NCBI RefSeq assembly: GCF_000177075.1
Contig: NZ_ADEG01000041.1
Span: forward strand, 1 to 60,799
DNA length: 60,799 nucleotides
Direction: 5' to 3'
From: Hoylesella buccalis ATCC 35310
GTDB lineage: Bacteria > Bacteroidota > Bacteroidia > Bacteroidales > Bacteroidaceae
Position numbers and translations under genes: made by a program. The notes beneath the pieces were generated by a model. The model saw nothing but the letters and a program-made list of their open reading frames with translations. It did no database searches and was not told where the DNA came from. Positions 27,722-37,365 of the stretch are shown here, piece after piece (position 1 is the stretch's first letter; every line of letters starts with the position of its first letter).

Positions 27722-29356
27722 ATGAACATTCATCATCCTGTTTCACGTCAATTCATTGTATGCGTGACGCTGTTCTTGCTGCTATCGAAAGCTGTTTTTT
27801 CAGCTGTGACTGACACTACGGCGTTAACACCATCCCCCATCCTCACACCTGTTACTAATTTCAATGCGAAGAAGGCATTGAAACAAGATTTCACATACAT
27901 GGGATTGGGATTCATCGCCTCGGGATTTATCGTGAAATCTCACAAAGAAGACTTTCGCTCTCTCCGACATTATTTTCAACCAACGTTCAAGACCACTTGG
28001 GACAACTACGCACAATACAGCCCTCTGCTAACAACGTGGGTGCTGAACACGGCTGGCGTTCAAGGACGAAGCTCACTTCAACGTCTTGCGGTAAGCAACG
28101 CCATGTCGTTTGTCATGATGGCAGGAATAGTCAACACCATGAAACACACCACAAAAGAGCTTCGTCCAGATGGCACTAAACGCAACTCTTTCCCTTCGGG
28201 GCACACGGCTACAGCGTTTGTTGCTGCAACCATCTTGCACAAAGAGTATGGACTTACGCGTAGCCCATGGTACAGCATAGCTGGGTATTCAGTTGCTACA
28301 GCAACGGGCATTTGCCGCATTTTGAACAACAGGCATTGGGTAAACGACGTGTTGGTTGGAGCGGGAATAGGCATTTTAGCCACAGACATTGGCTATGCCC
28401 TGGGTGACCTGATATTCAAGGATAAAGGCCTGAGGCGAAGCAATCTGGAAGATATTACACCCAACATCTCAAACCGGCCCTCATTTTTTGCCATCAACAT
28501 AGACATGGCAGCCAGGATGCAACGCTTCAAAGCACCAGAAGTATACGACCACTATGATAAGAACATGCAACCTTATGCTCCTGGCAGCTCACAAGGATCA
28601 AGTCATCCTTTGGGATTGAAACTGAACTTGGGTGCCAGCATAGGCGTAGCGGTTGAGAGTGCTTATTTCTTGAATGATTACATCGGAATAGGCGGAAGAC
28701 TTCGCGTAACGACCATGCCTGTTACTTCTACCGTTGATTTGTCGCATGGGTTCAAATATAATATATACGCACATGGCCTGCAAAATGATTTAAAAGAAAA
28801 ATTCGTGAACTTCGTAGGACTGGAATCCAATCATGTGGGCATGTTCGATTTCAGTACGGGTGCCTATTTCTCTTATCCCCTTACCAGCCGATTGCGCTTA
28901 GGCAGCAAGGTGCTGATTGGTAGAAGACACACGACCGACTATGACATCGATGCCATCGCCGATGTGGATGTTGAGGGTCTGCGCAATGCCCTTGCTCCAA
29001 TTTCCGCAAATGACAAACAATATTTTAAGAGCCCAGATGAAAAGGGAGAGCTGACAAGATGGTTGGATGACCTGGGCGATGGACGAGGCATCCATGATGG
29101 TAAGTTTTTAACGATTAAGTCGAACAAAACGCCCCTATACAGCACGGGGCTCTCCTTGACGTGGGCCTACAAGCATGGCATGTCGTTCAAGACAAATCTT
29201 AATTATGACTACGCTGAACCTGAATACACCTATGAACTGAGGAACCGTGTTCAAGAATCACAGGATGGCACACGGACTTTTCTTACTGACACCTTTAAAC
29301 GTCGGACTCCCATGCATCAACCCAGTTTTTCATTCGGTATGGCATTTAATTTTTAA
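27722..29356 (+). CDS. PAP2 phosphatase with C-terminal barrel-like domain
   Basis: The 544 residues begin with a signal peptide (cleavage about residue 28). A PAP2 acid phosphatase domain follows with all three motifs: K145...RP149, PSGH at 158-161 and R199-x5-H205-x3-D209. The second half (about 240-544) has alternating polar and aromatic strands such as LGASIGVAVESAYFLNDYIG and SFSFGMAFNF with a terminal Phe, typical of an outer-membrane barrel. It likely dephosphorylates a lipid or polyprenyl phosphate on the periplasmic side; the substrate is not shown by sequence. The two-domain build is unusual. Confidence 0.8.
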   Translation: MNIHHPVSRQFIVCVTLFLLLSKAVFSAVTDTTALTPSPILTPVTNFNAKKALKQDFTYMGLGFIASGFIVKSHKEDFRSLRHYFQPTFKTTWDNYAQYSPLLTTWVLNTAGVQGRSSLQRLAVSNAMSFVMMAGIVNTMKHTTKELRPDGTKRNSFPSGHTATAFVAATILHKEYGLTRSPWYSIAGYSVATATGICRILNNRHWVNDVLVGAGIGILATDIGYALGDLIFKDKGLRRSNLEDITPNISNRPSFFAINIDMAARMQRFKAPEVYDHYDKNMQPYAPGSSQGSSHPLGLKLNLGASIGVAVESAYFLNDYIGIGGRLRVTTMPVTSTVDLSHGFKYNIYAHGLQNDLKEKFVNFVGLESNHVGMFDFSTGAYFSYPLTSRLRLGSKVLIGRRHTTDYDIDAIADVDVEGLRNALAPISANDKQYFKSPDEKGELTRWLDDLGDGRGIHDGKFLTIKSNKTPLYSTGLSLTWAYKHGMSFKTNLNYDYAEPEYTYELRNRVQESQDGTRTFLTDTFKRRTPMHQPSFSFGMAFNF

Positions 29357-30051
29357 ATCAGCCACCAGTCGGCCGAACATGATGAATCGCTCCCCTGTCA
29401 TGCAATAGCGATCAAAACGCTATGAGCTATTCTTGGTACAACTGGATGGACTAATCCATTGAGAACCCCATCTAAATGCCACCTTTCTATCAAAAGATAT
29501 GCTCGTTGGTCCTACCCAAATCATGACGGCCAACGTTACTGATTTTTTTTGACAACGTACGCGTTCATATTTCGCATATTTGCAAACAAACATGCCGGTT
29601 GTTGCAAATACGGCAAGCATGAGCATTATTTGTATATACCTCATACACAATAGTTTATAAATCTTTCCTGCGTTTTATCTACCTATCAATATCTCTTTTG
29701 CTGGCAAAAGCATTGAGTTAAGCATGGAATTAACATGCTTTTGGCGAGCAATAAGCTACAACTTGCCCACCGAAATGATGCATATTCAGCGAAAAACACA
29801 TTGACATTGCAGCAAAAACACAATTCTAAAGCGTCTTTGACGTCCTGTGTGCATCCTCCATGCCTAGTATTTTCTTATAGATTGCACATTCTGAGGGCCA
29901 TTTTGAGGGCCAAATATGAGCAAAAGAATCAACAAATGCTCACTCCGTTCTTTTACGCTGGTTCAGTACATCACATCCCGATAAATGAACAACCCATATT
30001 TCGCCATTCTAAACTTTCTGGTTTTCAAATTGGGAAAATATGTAAGAAATA
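29357..30051. other. Gene-free region with second dispersed-repeat-like copy
   Basis: No convincing gene. At 29543-29575 a poly-T run, TTGACAAC and TTCATATTTCGC repeat the word order of 21872-21901. The inverted words ATATTTGCAAACAA and TTGTTGCAAATACG follow, and CAAAAGCATTG is at 29705, 156 bases after TTGACAAC (155 in the other copy). CAAAAGCAT at 29705-29713 also pairs with ATGCTTTTG at 29735-29743. Short reading frames here are not protein-like. Confidence 0.45.
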
Positions 30052-30082
30052 TTTGCAAACTTAAAATTATTCACTACATTTG
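30052..30082 (+). promoter_or_regulatory. Promoter of the membrane pyrophosphatase gene
   Basis: TTTG at 30052-30055, 19 bases, then TACATTTG at 30075-30082. The start would be near 30089, 28 bases before the ATG. Confidence 0.75.
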
Positions 30083-30116
30083 CGAAAAATCTACTAACTT
30101 AAAACACATTAAAACC

Positions 30117-32318
30117 ATGAACATTCCATTTATTTTTTGGCTTGTGCCAGTGGCCTCTGTGGTTGCACTATCCATGGCATGGTACTTCTTTCAAAGTATG
30201 ATGAAGTATGATGAAGGCACACCTCGTATGCGAGAAATTGCGCAACATGTGCGCCATGGCGCCATGGCGTACCTCAAACAACAGTACACTGTGGTGCTGT
30301 ATGTATTTATCGCATTAGCTATCCTGTTTGCTTTTATGGCTTACGTGCTCAAAATTCAAAATCCATGGGTACCGGTTGCGTTCCTCACAGGAGGTTTATT
30401 TAGCGGACTCTGTGGTTTCTTTGGCATGAAAACCGCCACTTATGCATCGGGTAGAACCGCCAATGCAGCTCGCAAGAGCTTAAATCAGGGTCTGCAGATA
30501 GCCTTCCGGTCGGGCGCAGTCATGGGACTCGTTGTGGTTGGTTTAGGTCTGTTGGACATTGCCATGTGGTTTATACTCCTCACCTATCTTTATCATGGCA
30601 GCAACATGGCACTGGTTACCGTCACTACAACAATGCTGACCTTCGGCATGGGTGCCTCTACACAAGCGCTGTTTGCACGTGTTGGAGGAGGTATCTACAC
30701 CAAAGCAGCCGATGTAGGTGCTGACTTGGTGGGCAAGGTAGAACAAGATATTCCTGAAGACGACCCTCGAAATCCCGCTACTATTGCCGACAATGTGGGC
30801 GATAACGTGGGCGACGTTGCTGGTATGGGTGCTGACCTCTATGAAAGTTATTGCGGAAGTATCTTGTCTACGGCTGCATTAGGTGCCACAGCCTTTGTGG
30901 CAAGCGGTGACATGCAACTCAAAGCCGTGGTAGCTCCTATGATTATTGCGGCAGTAGGTATTTTCTTGAGCCTGATTGGTATTTTCTTGGTACGTACCAA
31001 AGAAGAAGCAACGATGAAAGACTTGCTGAAGTCTTTGAGCATTGGTACCAATGTTGCTGCGGTACTTATTGCCATTGCTACCTTCCTCATCTTGTATTTC
31101 TTGGGCATCACCAACTGGTTGGGCGTTAGCTTCTCAGTAGTAACAGGTCTAGCAGCAGGTGTCATCATCGGTCAAGCCACCGAATACTACACCTCACATA
31201 GCTACAAGCCAACCAAAGAGATTGCAGCTTCTTCGCAAACAGGTGCAGCTACCGTGATCATCAAAGGCATTGGTACTGGAATGATTAGTACCAGCATTCC
31301 GGTAGTAACCATATCCGTTGCCATCATTATGAGTTATCTTTGTGCCAACGGATTTGATATGAGCATGAGTGCCGAATCCATCAGTCATGGACTGTATGGT
31401 ATTGGCATTGCGGCAGTAGGCATGCTTTCCACCTTGGGCATCACCTTGGCTACAGATGCCTATGGCCCCATTGCTGACAATGCAGGTGGTAACGCAGAAA
31501 TGAGCGAACTAGGTGAGGAAGTGAGAGAACGCACCGATGCACTCGACGCTTTGGGTAACACCACGGCGGCTACAGGTAAGGGCTTTGCCATTGGCTCAGC
31601 CGCTTTAACCGCGCTGGCGCTTTTGGCATCCTATATAGAAGAGGTGAAAATAGCCATGGTCAGAATGGTAGACGAAGGTCATCAATTTGTAAATGCTGCC
31701 GGCAACGTATTTACACCCAACACGGCAAGCATGTCAGATTTCATGGAATTCTTCCAAGTGAACCTGATGAATCCACGCGTTTTAGTAGGAGCCTTCATAG
31801 GTGCCATGGCTGCTTACTTGTTCTGCGGACTCACTATGGGTGCTGTAGGTAGAGCGGCAGGTGCGATGGTAGATGAGGTTCGTCGACAGTTCCGAGAAAT
31901 CAAAGGTATTTTAGAGGGCAAAGCTACTCCCGACTATAGCAGGTGTGTGGAGATTAGTACCAAGTCGGCACAACGCGAGATGCTGTTACCATCCATTCTG
32001 GCTATAGCCATTCCTATCGTTGTTGGCATCGTATTAGGTGTCGCAGGCGTGTTAGGTTTGTTAGTAGGCGGATTGTCTGCAGGCTTTACGCTGGCCATAT
32101 TCATGGCAAACGCAGGTGGCGCATGGGATAATGCCAAGAAGATGGTTGAGGAAGGTAACTTCGGTGGCAAGGGCTCTGCGTGTCACAAGGCTACTGTCGT
32201 TGGCGACACCGTAGGTGATCCTTTCAAAGATACAAGCGGACCAAGCTTAAACATTCTGATTAAGTTGATGTCTATGGTCAGCATCGTGATGGCTGGACTT
32301 ACGGCAGCTTTGATCTAA
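30117..32318 (+). CDS. hppA: K+-dependent membrane-bound pyrophosphatase (ion pump)
   Basis: Hydrolyses pyrophosphate in the cytoplasm and pumps H+ and/or Na+ across the inner membrane. ATG 30117 is used since it lies downstream of a consensus promoter; the frame stays open upstream through non-coding sequence. The 733 residues form about 16 membrane helices with the pyrophosphate-binding motifs [31 protein letters not shown] and [14 protein letters not shown]. The GNTTAA motif has Ala where K+-independent enzymes have Lys, so K+ dependence is expected. Na+ or Na+/H+ pumping is known in Bacteroides relatives, but the ion cannot be fixed from what I can read here. Confidence 0.94.
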   Translation: MNIPFIFWLVPVASVVALSMAWYFFQSMMKYDEGTPRMREIAQHVRHGAMAYLKQQYTVVLYVFIALAILFAFMAYVLKIQNPWVPVAFLTGGLFSGLCGFFGMKTATYASGRTANAARKSLNQGLQIAFRSGAVMGLVVVGLGLLDIAMWFILLTYLYHGSNMALVTVTTTMLTFGMGASTQALFARVGGGIYTKAADVGADLVGKVEQDIPEDDPRNPATIADNVGDNVGDVAGMGADLYESYCGSILSTAALGATAFVASGDMQLKAVVAPMIIAAVGIFLSLIGIFLVRTKEEATMKDLLKSLSIGTNVAAVLIAIATFLILYFLGITNWLGVSFSVVTGLAAGVIIGQATEYYTSHSYKPTKEIAASSQTGAATVIIKGIGTGMISTSIPVVTISVAIIMSYLCANGFDMSMSAESISHGLYGIGIAAVGMLSTLGITLATDAYGPIADNAGGNAEMSELGEEVRERTDALDALGNTTAATGKGFAIGSAALTALALLASYIEEVKIAMVRMVDEGHQFVNAAGNVFTPNTASMSDFMEFFQVNLMNPRVLVGAFIGAMAAYLFCGLTMGAVGRAAGAMVDEVRRQFREIKGILEGKATPDYSRCVEISTKSAQREMLLPSILAIAIPIVVGIVLGVAGVLGLLVGGLSAGFTLAIFMANAGGAWDNAKKMVEEGNFGGKGSACHKATVVGDTVGDPFKDTSGPSLNILIKLMSMVSIVMAGLTAALI

Positions 32319-32346
32319 ACACATAGGATATTAATGCTTGGAAATT

Positions 32347-32400
32347 ACCCCAAGAAACTCAATCAATGTTGTAAAATTGGATGAGTTTCTTGGGGTGATT
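32347..32400 (+). terminator. Terminator of hppA
   Basis: ACCCCAAGAAACTCA (32347-32361) and TGAGTTTCTTGGGGT (32382-32396) are exact reverse complements with further imperfect pairing inside. The tail is GATTCTTGTTT, a weak T-rich run. Confidence 0.7.
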
Positions 32401-32431
32401 CTTGTTTGCAAAGAATATTTCATTATCTTTG
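32401..32431 (+). promoter_or_regulatory. Promoter of the small His-rich gene
   Basis: TTG at 32402-32404, 19 bases, TATCTTTG at 32424-32431. It starts just after the hppA terminator, making the small gene an independent unit. Confidence 0.6.
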
Positions 32432-32442
32432 CAATAGAAATA

Positions 32443-32685
32443 ATGACAACGACAATGACAGAACACAACCCTAATCAATCTACAACGAGAGATGAAGCTC
32501 ATGGACATTATTCTCATTCTCAACACCATCACCATCGAAGCCCCCACGAGTCATCAAAGTTTAAGAACAACAATCGTTTTTCTAAGAAACGAAGAAAAAT
32601 GATTAGTAACGTTCTGTTCATTTCCTTATCCATCATTGCAGCACTCATCATGATTGCGGTTATCTGGTTGTACACCGTTGAATAA
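32443..32685 (+). CDS. Small His-rich single-span membrane protein
   Basis: An 80-residue protein of unknown function. The start at 32443 is chosen because it lies 12 bases after the promoter -7 box; the longer frame would run through the hppA terminator. The N-terminal half is polar and has a histidine cluster (HGHYSHSQHHHHRSPH, about residues 19-34). A basic stretch (FSKKRRK) then precedes one membrane helix (VLFISLSIIAALIMIAVIWLY) at the C-terminus. The His cluster could bind metal; this is inference. It ends before a strong bidirectional terminator. Confidence 0.65.
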   Translation: MTTTMTEHNPNQSTTRDEAHGHYSHSQHHHHRSPHESSKFKNNNRFSKKRRKMISNVLFISLSIIAALIMIAVIWLYTVE

Positions 32686-32737
32686 TGATACACGAATCAT
32701 ATTGAATGATATAGAATAGATGCTTAATCATCAAGAT

Positions 32738-32778
32738 AAAAAGGCGTTTCGAAGTATGATGTTCGAAACGCCTTTTTT
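32738..32778. terminator. Bidirectional terminator
   Basis: AAAAAGGCGTTTCGAA (32738-32753) pairs with TTCGAAACGCCTTTTTT (32762-32778). T-runs follow on both strands, so it ends the small His-rich gene (+) and the peptide transporter gene (-). Confidence 0.93.
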
Positions 32779-32797
32779 ATTTAATGGTGTTATTCGA

Positions 32798-34324
32798 CTA
32801 ACAAACTTTCTCCAATCGCTTCATCACAGAGAACATGAATAAAGCAGAGAGTAAGCAGACTCCAATGAATACAGACCAAACAGCCCATACTGGTAAGTCA
32901 CCCCAAAGATATCCACCTACACTCACCAACAAGTTACCAATGGCGGTAGCAGCAAACCATCCACCCATCATGGCTCCCTTGAGCTTGGGAGGTGCAACCT
33001 TGCTTACAAAGCTGATACCCATTGGACTTAACAGCAATTCACCGAACGTCAGTACCAGATAAGTACTAATCAACCAGTTGGCAGATGCGTAATTGGCTGT
33101 ACCTGCCTCGGCAGCTAACGCCTGTTCATTAGGAGTAAGCAAGCCTTGTGATCCCACAATCATGATGGTATAGGCAAATGCTGCAATTACCATACCATAA
33201 GCTATCTTGCGCGGAGCCGAAGGTTCTTTGCCCTTGGCTGCCAACGAACCGAAGATGGCCATGCTGACAGGTGTTAAGGCAACTACATAGAACGGATTGA
33301 ATTGTTGGAAAATAGGCGCACTCACATCAATAGCTCCCTCTACTTGTGTGTACTTATAAATCAACACAGCGATTGCTGCCACGATGACAGCTAAAGAGAT
33401 TCCCTTAGCTTTCTGTGTTTTTGACTGGAAGAATGAGAATCCTGCATAAACGATAAAGACAATCATCACAAGGTTCACCACATCGAAAGCCATGCTCTGA
33501 ACACCAGAAGAAGTCTTTTGAGTAAACTCATTGGCAAAGTAAGTCAGGGTAAGTCCGTTCTGGTGGAATGACATCCAGAAGAAAATAACCACTGCAAACA
33601 CCAACAACAATGCCACTACTCTATCCCTTACATCTTTTTTGCTCAACTCTTCGGTCTCGATAGCTTTACCATCGTCTGTCTTAGCTGCCGTGCCATTCCC
33701 TTCCACATGACGGAATGTTGAACGGAAACCATAATATATAGCCATAGAAATAATCAAGGATACACATGCTACAGCAAAAGAGAAATGGTAAGCATCGTTC
33801 TCGGCATAGCCAACAGACTCGGCCCACTCCTTGATTCGGACGGCTGCCGTTGGTGCGAACAAAGCACCAATATTGATAGCCATGTAGAAGATGGAGAAAG
33901 CTGAATCGCGCTTGTCGGCATACTTCGGATCATCGTAAAGATTACCTACCATTACTTGCAAGTTGCCTTTGAACAAGCCTGTACCAAAGCTGATGAACAG
34001 CAAAGCCAGTAACATTACTAAGAGTGCAAACGTCTCACCGCCCAATGGGATGGATAAGAACAGGTAACCCAGGAACATCACCACGATGCCAATGGTGACC
34101 ATCTTGCCAAAACCGAACTTGTCGGCAAGCACACCACCCACCAGTGGAAGGAAGTAAACCAGTCCGAGGAACACACTGTAAATCATACCAGCCGTACCAG
34201 GATCCAATCCAAAGTTAGCTCTTAAAAACAATACAAACACGGCAATCATGGTGTAATAACCAAATCGTTCGCCGGTGTTGGCCAGTGCCAAAGCAAAAAG
34301 GCCTTTAGGTTGATTTTCAAACAT
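32798..34324 (-). CDS. POT/PTR family peptide transporter (MFS)
   Basis: Proton-coupled di/tripeptide importer of the inner membrane. From the internal ATG at 34324 it has 508 residues with 12-14 membrane helices and the POT signatures NTGERFGYYTM near the N-terminus and GTGLFKGNLQVMVGNLY with FSIFYMAINIGA in the middle. The reading frame continues upstream without a stop into a barrel-like domain (34325-35074). I annotate the transporter separately because the ATG follows an A/T-rich stretch typical of a leader and because this is the normal transporter length. It would feed peptides produced by enzymes such as DPP IV. Confidence 0.85.
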   Translation of the reverse strand: MFENQPKGLFALALANTGERFGYYTMIAVFVLFLRANFGLDPGTAGMIYSVFLGLVYFLPLVGGVLADKFGFGKMVTIGIVVMFLGYLFLSIPLGGETFALLVMLLALLFISFGTGLFKGNLQVMVGNLYDDPKYADKRDSAFSIFYMAINIGALFAPTAAVRIKEWAESVGYAENDAYHFSFAVACVSLIISMAIYYGFRSTFRHVEGNGTAAKTDDGKAIETEELSKKDVRDRVVALLLVFAVVIFFWMSFHQNGLTLTYFANEFTQKTSSGVQSMAFDVVNLVMIVFIVYAGFSFFQSKTQKAKGISLAVIVAAIAVLIYKYTQVEGAIDVSAPIFQQFNPFYVVALTPVSMAIFGSLAAKGKEPSAPRKIAYGMVIAAFAYTIMIVGSQGLLTPNEQALAAEAGTANYASANWLISTYLVLTFGELLLSPMGISFVSKVAPPKLKGAMMGGWFAATAIGNLLVSVGGYLWGDLPVWAVWSVFIGVCLLSALFMFSVMKRLEKVC

Positions 34325-35074
34325 AGATTTATTTTTTAAATTGGTTTTAGTTATATCAAAAAGATAAGATAGCTTCACGACGATATTAGACAAGTTGGAC
34401 TTGGCAAAATAATCTCTCTTGGTATCGCCATAGATATTTGCCAAACCATAATAATAACGCGCATCAAGTAAGATATGACCCAACTTAGGCAACGAATACT
34501 CCACGCCGATGCCCGCTACAATTCCATAATCAAACTTGTGTTCCACGGGCATGCTATATTGTGTTGTCTCTTTATTAGCTCTGTCATTCATGTTTGCATG
34601 GTCCAAGTCAAAGTTTACGCTGGTACTTTCATTCAGCATATAACCGAACTGGGGACCAGCTTGAAAGAAAAATTGAAAGCCTCTACCCTCTTTTCCCCAT
34701 GCCAAATGGGCGAAAACGGGTACTTGTATATAATTGATGGTTCTGCTATATTCCTCAGCGAGGCCTGTTTCACTGTTCACAACTGGTTGATCCTTCAAGT
34801 CAACGATGTTTTCTTTCCATCCACCTTGTGTATAGTTCACCTCGGCATAAATAGAGCAAATGGTCTTGAAATACTTCTCTGAAGTATAACGCAACGTGAG
34901 TCCTCCCGTCATACCACCATGTAAGCCTTGCGTAACTTTGGGTACGAAGCCGACATTACTGAGGACATAGCCGCCATTAACGCCCACAGCAAACTCGTTA
35001 CGATAGTTCCCTACTTGGGCAAAAAGCCACAAAGGAAACAAGATGAACAGTAGAGAAAATACCGACTTTTTCAT
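34325..35074 (-). CDS. PorT-like outer-membrane barrel protein, in frame with transporter
   Basis: The first 250 codons of a 758-codon frame. A signal peptide (MKKSVFSLLFILFPLWLFAQ) is followed by a PorT-family-like beta-barrel: FAVGVNGGYVLSNVGF, GGLTLRYTSEKYF, FFQAGPQFGYMLN, GIVAGIGVEYSL and the closing NIVVKLSYLFDI. The expected stop after the last strand is missing, and the frame runs through an AT-rich linker (TKTNLKNKS) into the peptide transporter. Function of such barrels is mostly unknown; some serve the type IX secretion system. It may be a true fusion, a recent loss of stop, or a sequence error. Confidence 0.7.
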
Positions 35075-35099
35075 TTAAAAATCTTTCAAAAGCGATTCT

Positions 35100-36503
35100 T
35101 TAATAAGTGATACTCTCGATGGTTCGATTGTTCTTATAATGAATCAACATGAAATTGGCATTCTGTCTGCCACCGTTAGCGACCTGCCTGAAATGTAATG
35201 GAGTTTGCAATGGCGTATGCATATTCTCCGCTTTGCTTCCTGAGAAGTTCATGCCATACCGATGAAGTCCTTGACAAAAATAACTTGCTTGGTCGTAACC
35301 AGTTAGTGCAAATCGTGGAAGAGCGCCTTGCATCTCTTCCTTAAACCACTGACGATACTTATATTCAATCCGCTTGGTTTGAGGAGAGAGGGCGTTGTAA
35401 TAAGCAACTGTCGGTATATAAGTTTCGTACTTGCAGAAGTAATCGAAGTACACTTTCGTATACATCAGCCACTCTGTGTAACCAAACAACGACACAGACA
35501 GTGCGGGATTGGCTGCCTTCAGCCCATCAATCTTTGCCAAAGCCACGTTCAATTCTGGTGAACGCCCGGTATTCAAAATGACAACGTTAGGCTTTGACAA
35601 GCTGAACGACTTTGCAAAAGCTTCCTCGCTGGACTTCAAGTTGGTGATGTTATACTTGATGCCTTTGGCCTCTAACTGCTTTCTTAACGGAAAAGTGAAG
35701 ATACCTTTTGTACTCGCAGCATCATTGCAGTCAATGAATACCGGATGATGATTAGGGAAACGATCCAGGTAAGCGCGTATGGCATCTTGTGCTTGACTGT
35801 CTGCCGACTGGTATATTTGGAATATCTGAGGATTATTGGCCACCTCACCACCTTCGATAGAGAACGGAATGACCATTTTAATTCCAAATTTCTTGCAAAA
35901 ATCTCCCAAGTGTTTTACCTGCTTGGTGTATAACGGACCGAAAATAATGTCACAACTTTTGGCATTCGGATCCAACAACGTTTGGCGGATGTCGACATCA
36001 ATTGGAACATTCCACGCATGGATATCGGTTGAAATACCCTTTGCCTTTAAATCATCACAAGCCAGCAACAAGCCACGATAATATTCCACCATTCTCCTGC
36101 CATCACCATCAACATCGTGCAAAGGTAGCATCACACCGATGCGAATGGCACGCTTGGTGATGTCCATATTGCTAACCGATTGCGGTTTGGCAGATTCTTT
36201 TGACGAAGGTGTTTGTGCCTTGACAGACCCAGTTGTCGCAGTAGTCTGTTTTTTAACAAATGGTATGAAAACGGTATCCCCCTTCTTCAACTCATATCCT
36301 TCCTCTTTCATTTCAGGATTGGCATCCATCAAATCAGGAACGGAAATACCATACTTTCGAGCAATACCAAATACAGTATCTTTCTTTTTGGCTTCATATA
36401 TGTCACGCCATTGATTGACTTGCGCAATGGTATCAATGCTGAAAAGCATTAAAACTGCAAGTAATATATATTTAAATATAGTTTTCATCTTCATCGTTTT
36501 CAT
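35100..36503 (-). CDS. LysM-PBP1 (LppC/receptor-like) exported protein
   Basis: The 467 residues have a signal peptide (cleavage about residue 28), a LysM domain (DTVFGIARKYGISVPDLMDANPE, about 43-80) that binds peptidoglycan, a polar linker, and from about residue 115 a periplasmic-binding type-I fold: AIRIGVMLPLHD, CDIIFGPLYTKQV and VVILNTGR. This resembles ABC-transporter receptor or LpoA/LppC-like proteins without a transporter alongside. A role as cell-wall-bound periplasmic regulator or receptor is inferred. Nearby in-frame starts at 36494 and 36488 are also possible. Confidence 0.8.
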   Translation of the reverse strand: MKTMKMKTIFKYILLAVLMLFSIDTIAQVNQWRDIYEAKKKDTVFGIARKYGISVPDLMDANPEMKEEGYELKKGDTVFIPFVKKQTTATTGSVKAQTPSSKESAKPQSVSNMDITKRAIRIGVMLPLHDVDGDGRRMVEYYRGLLLACDDLKAKGISTDIHAWNVPIDVDIRQTLLDPNAKSCDIIFGPLYTKQVKHLGDFCKKFGIKMVIPFSIEGGEVANNPQIFQIYQSADSQAQDAIRAYLDRFPNHHPVFIDCNDAASTKGIFTFPLRKQLEAKGIKYNITNLKSSEEAFAKSFSLSKPNVVILNTGRSPELNVALAKIDGLKAANPALSVSLFGYTEWLMYTKVYFDYFCKYETYIPTVAYYNALSPQTKRIEYKYRQWFKEEMQGALPRFALTGYDQASYFCQGLHRYGMNFSGSKAENMHTPLQTPLHFRQVANGGRQNANFMLIHYKNNRTIESITY

Positions 36504-36618
36504 CCTTATTTAACTGCAAAAATACAAAAAAATATTCAACACCTCACCATTAGTCATGAATCTTTTACTATCTTTGTCTTCGGATTGCACTATCCTTGTT
36601 GTTCAAAACGAATCAAAA

Positions 36619-37338
36619 ATGAAAATTAAGACAGCCCTATTCATCTTCATACTGCTAAGCTCTTTGCACATCATGGCACAAGAAACACCCACAATAAGTC
36701 CATCTGCCATCTTCACAACAGTAGATGGCGAAACGAGTGAGGCGGTCACAGAATTTAGTGGTTCAGCACCCTTAAAGGCCAAATTTTCAGCAAATGTAGC
36801 AAACCAAGGCAACTGGAACGCTTATTACGAATGGCGATTTACCCTTGAAGGTGAAGAGAAACCATATCTCATACGCTACGAACAAGATACCGAAGTGACC
36901 TTCACCAAGGCGGGATCGCATCGAGTTGTGCTCTACGCCATCTTCACTCATGGCACTGACTCGGTGAAGTATACGGAGGAATATTGGGCTGAAGCATCAC
37001 CGATAACTGTTGCTATTTCAGAAAGTAAGCTGGAAATGCCTAATGCTTTTTCTCCTAATGGTGATGGCATCAATGACATCTATAAAGCAAAAGACGGTTG
37101 GCAAAGCCTGACAGAGTTCAAGGCATACATTTTTAACCGATGGGGACAAAAGTTGTTCGAGTGGACAAATCCAGCCGATGGTTGGGATGGAAAGTTCCAA
37201 GGCAAAGACGTGAAGCAAGGCGTTTACTTCTGTTTAGTCAAAGCAAAGGGTGCCGACGGAAGAACGTTCAACATCAAAACAGACGTAAATTTACTGAGAG
37301 GATACAATGAAGATGGTGGTTCCAATATGGGTAAATAA
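36619..37338 (+). CDS. PKD-like protein with gliding-motility C-terminal (CHU_C) domain
   Basis: From ATG 36619 the protein has 239 residues: a signal peptide ([20 protein letters not shown]), a PKD-like beta-sandwich (about 40-130; [11 protein letters not shown] and the [11 protein letters not shown] strand) and a C-terminal CHU_C/type-B domain: [46 protein letters not shown]. In flavobacteria such domains direct secretion by the type IX system. Here about ten residues ([11 protein letters not shown]) extend past the usual end. uvrA follows 27 bases downstream on the same strand. Confidence 0.83.
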   Translation: MKIKTALFIFILLSSLHIMAQETPTISPSAIFTTVDGETSEAVTEFSGSAPLKAKFSANVANQGNWNAYYEWRFTLEGEEKPYLIRYEQDTEVTFTKAGSHRVVLYAIFTHGTDSVKYTEEYWAEASPITVAISESKLEMPNAFSPNGDGINDIYKAKDGWQSLTEFKAYIFNRWGQKLFEWTNPADGWDGKFQGKDVKQGVYFCLVKAKGADGRTFNIKTDVNLLRGYNEDGGSNMGK

Positions 37339-37365
37339 AACAATTTAGGAAGCAACAGGATACAA

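Noticed and set aside
29735..30064. 109-residue ORF upstream of hppA
   Set aside because: It spans the hppA promoter and the repeat-like region and has no coding-like pattern.
34325..35074. Single fusion protein of 758 residues as the annotation
   Set aside because: Outer-membrane barrel and inner-membrane transporter are topologically incompatible in one chain, so I split the call and flagged the junction.
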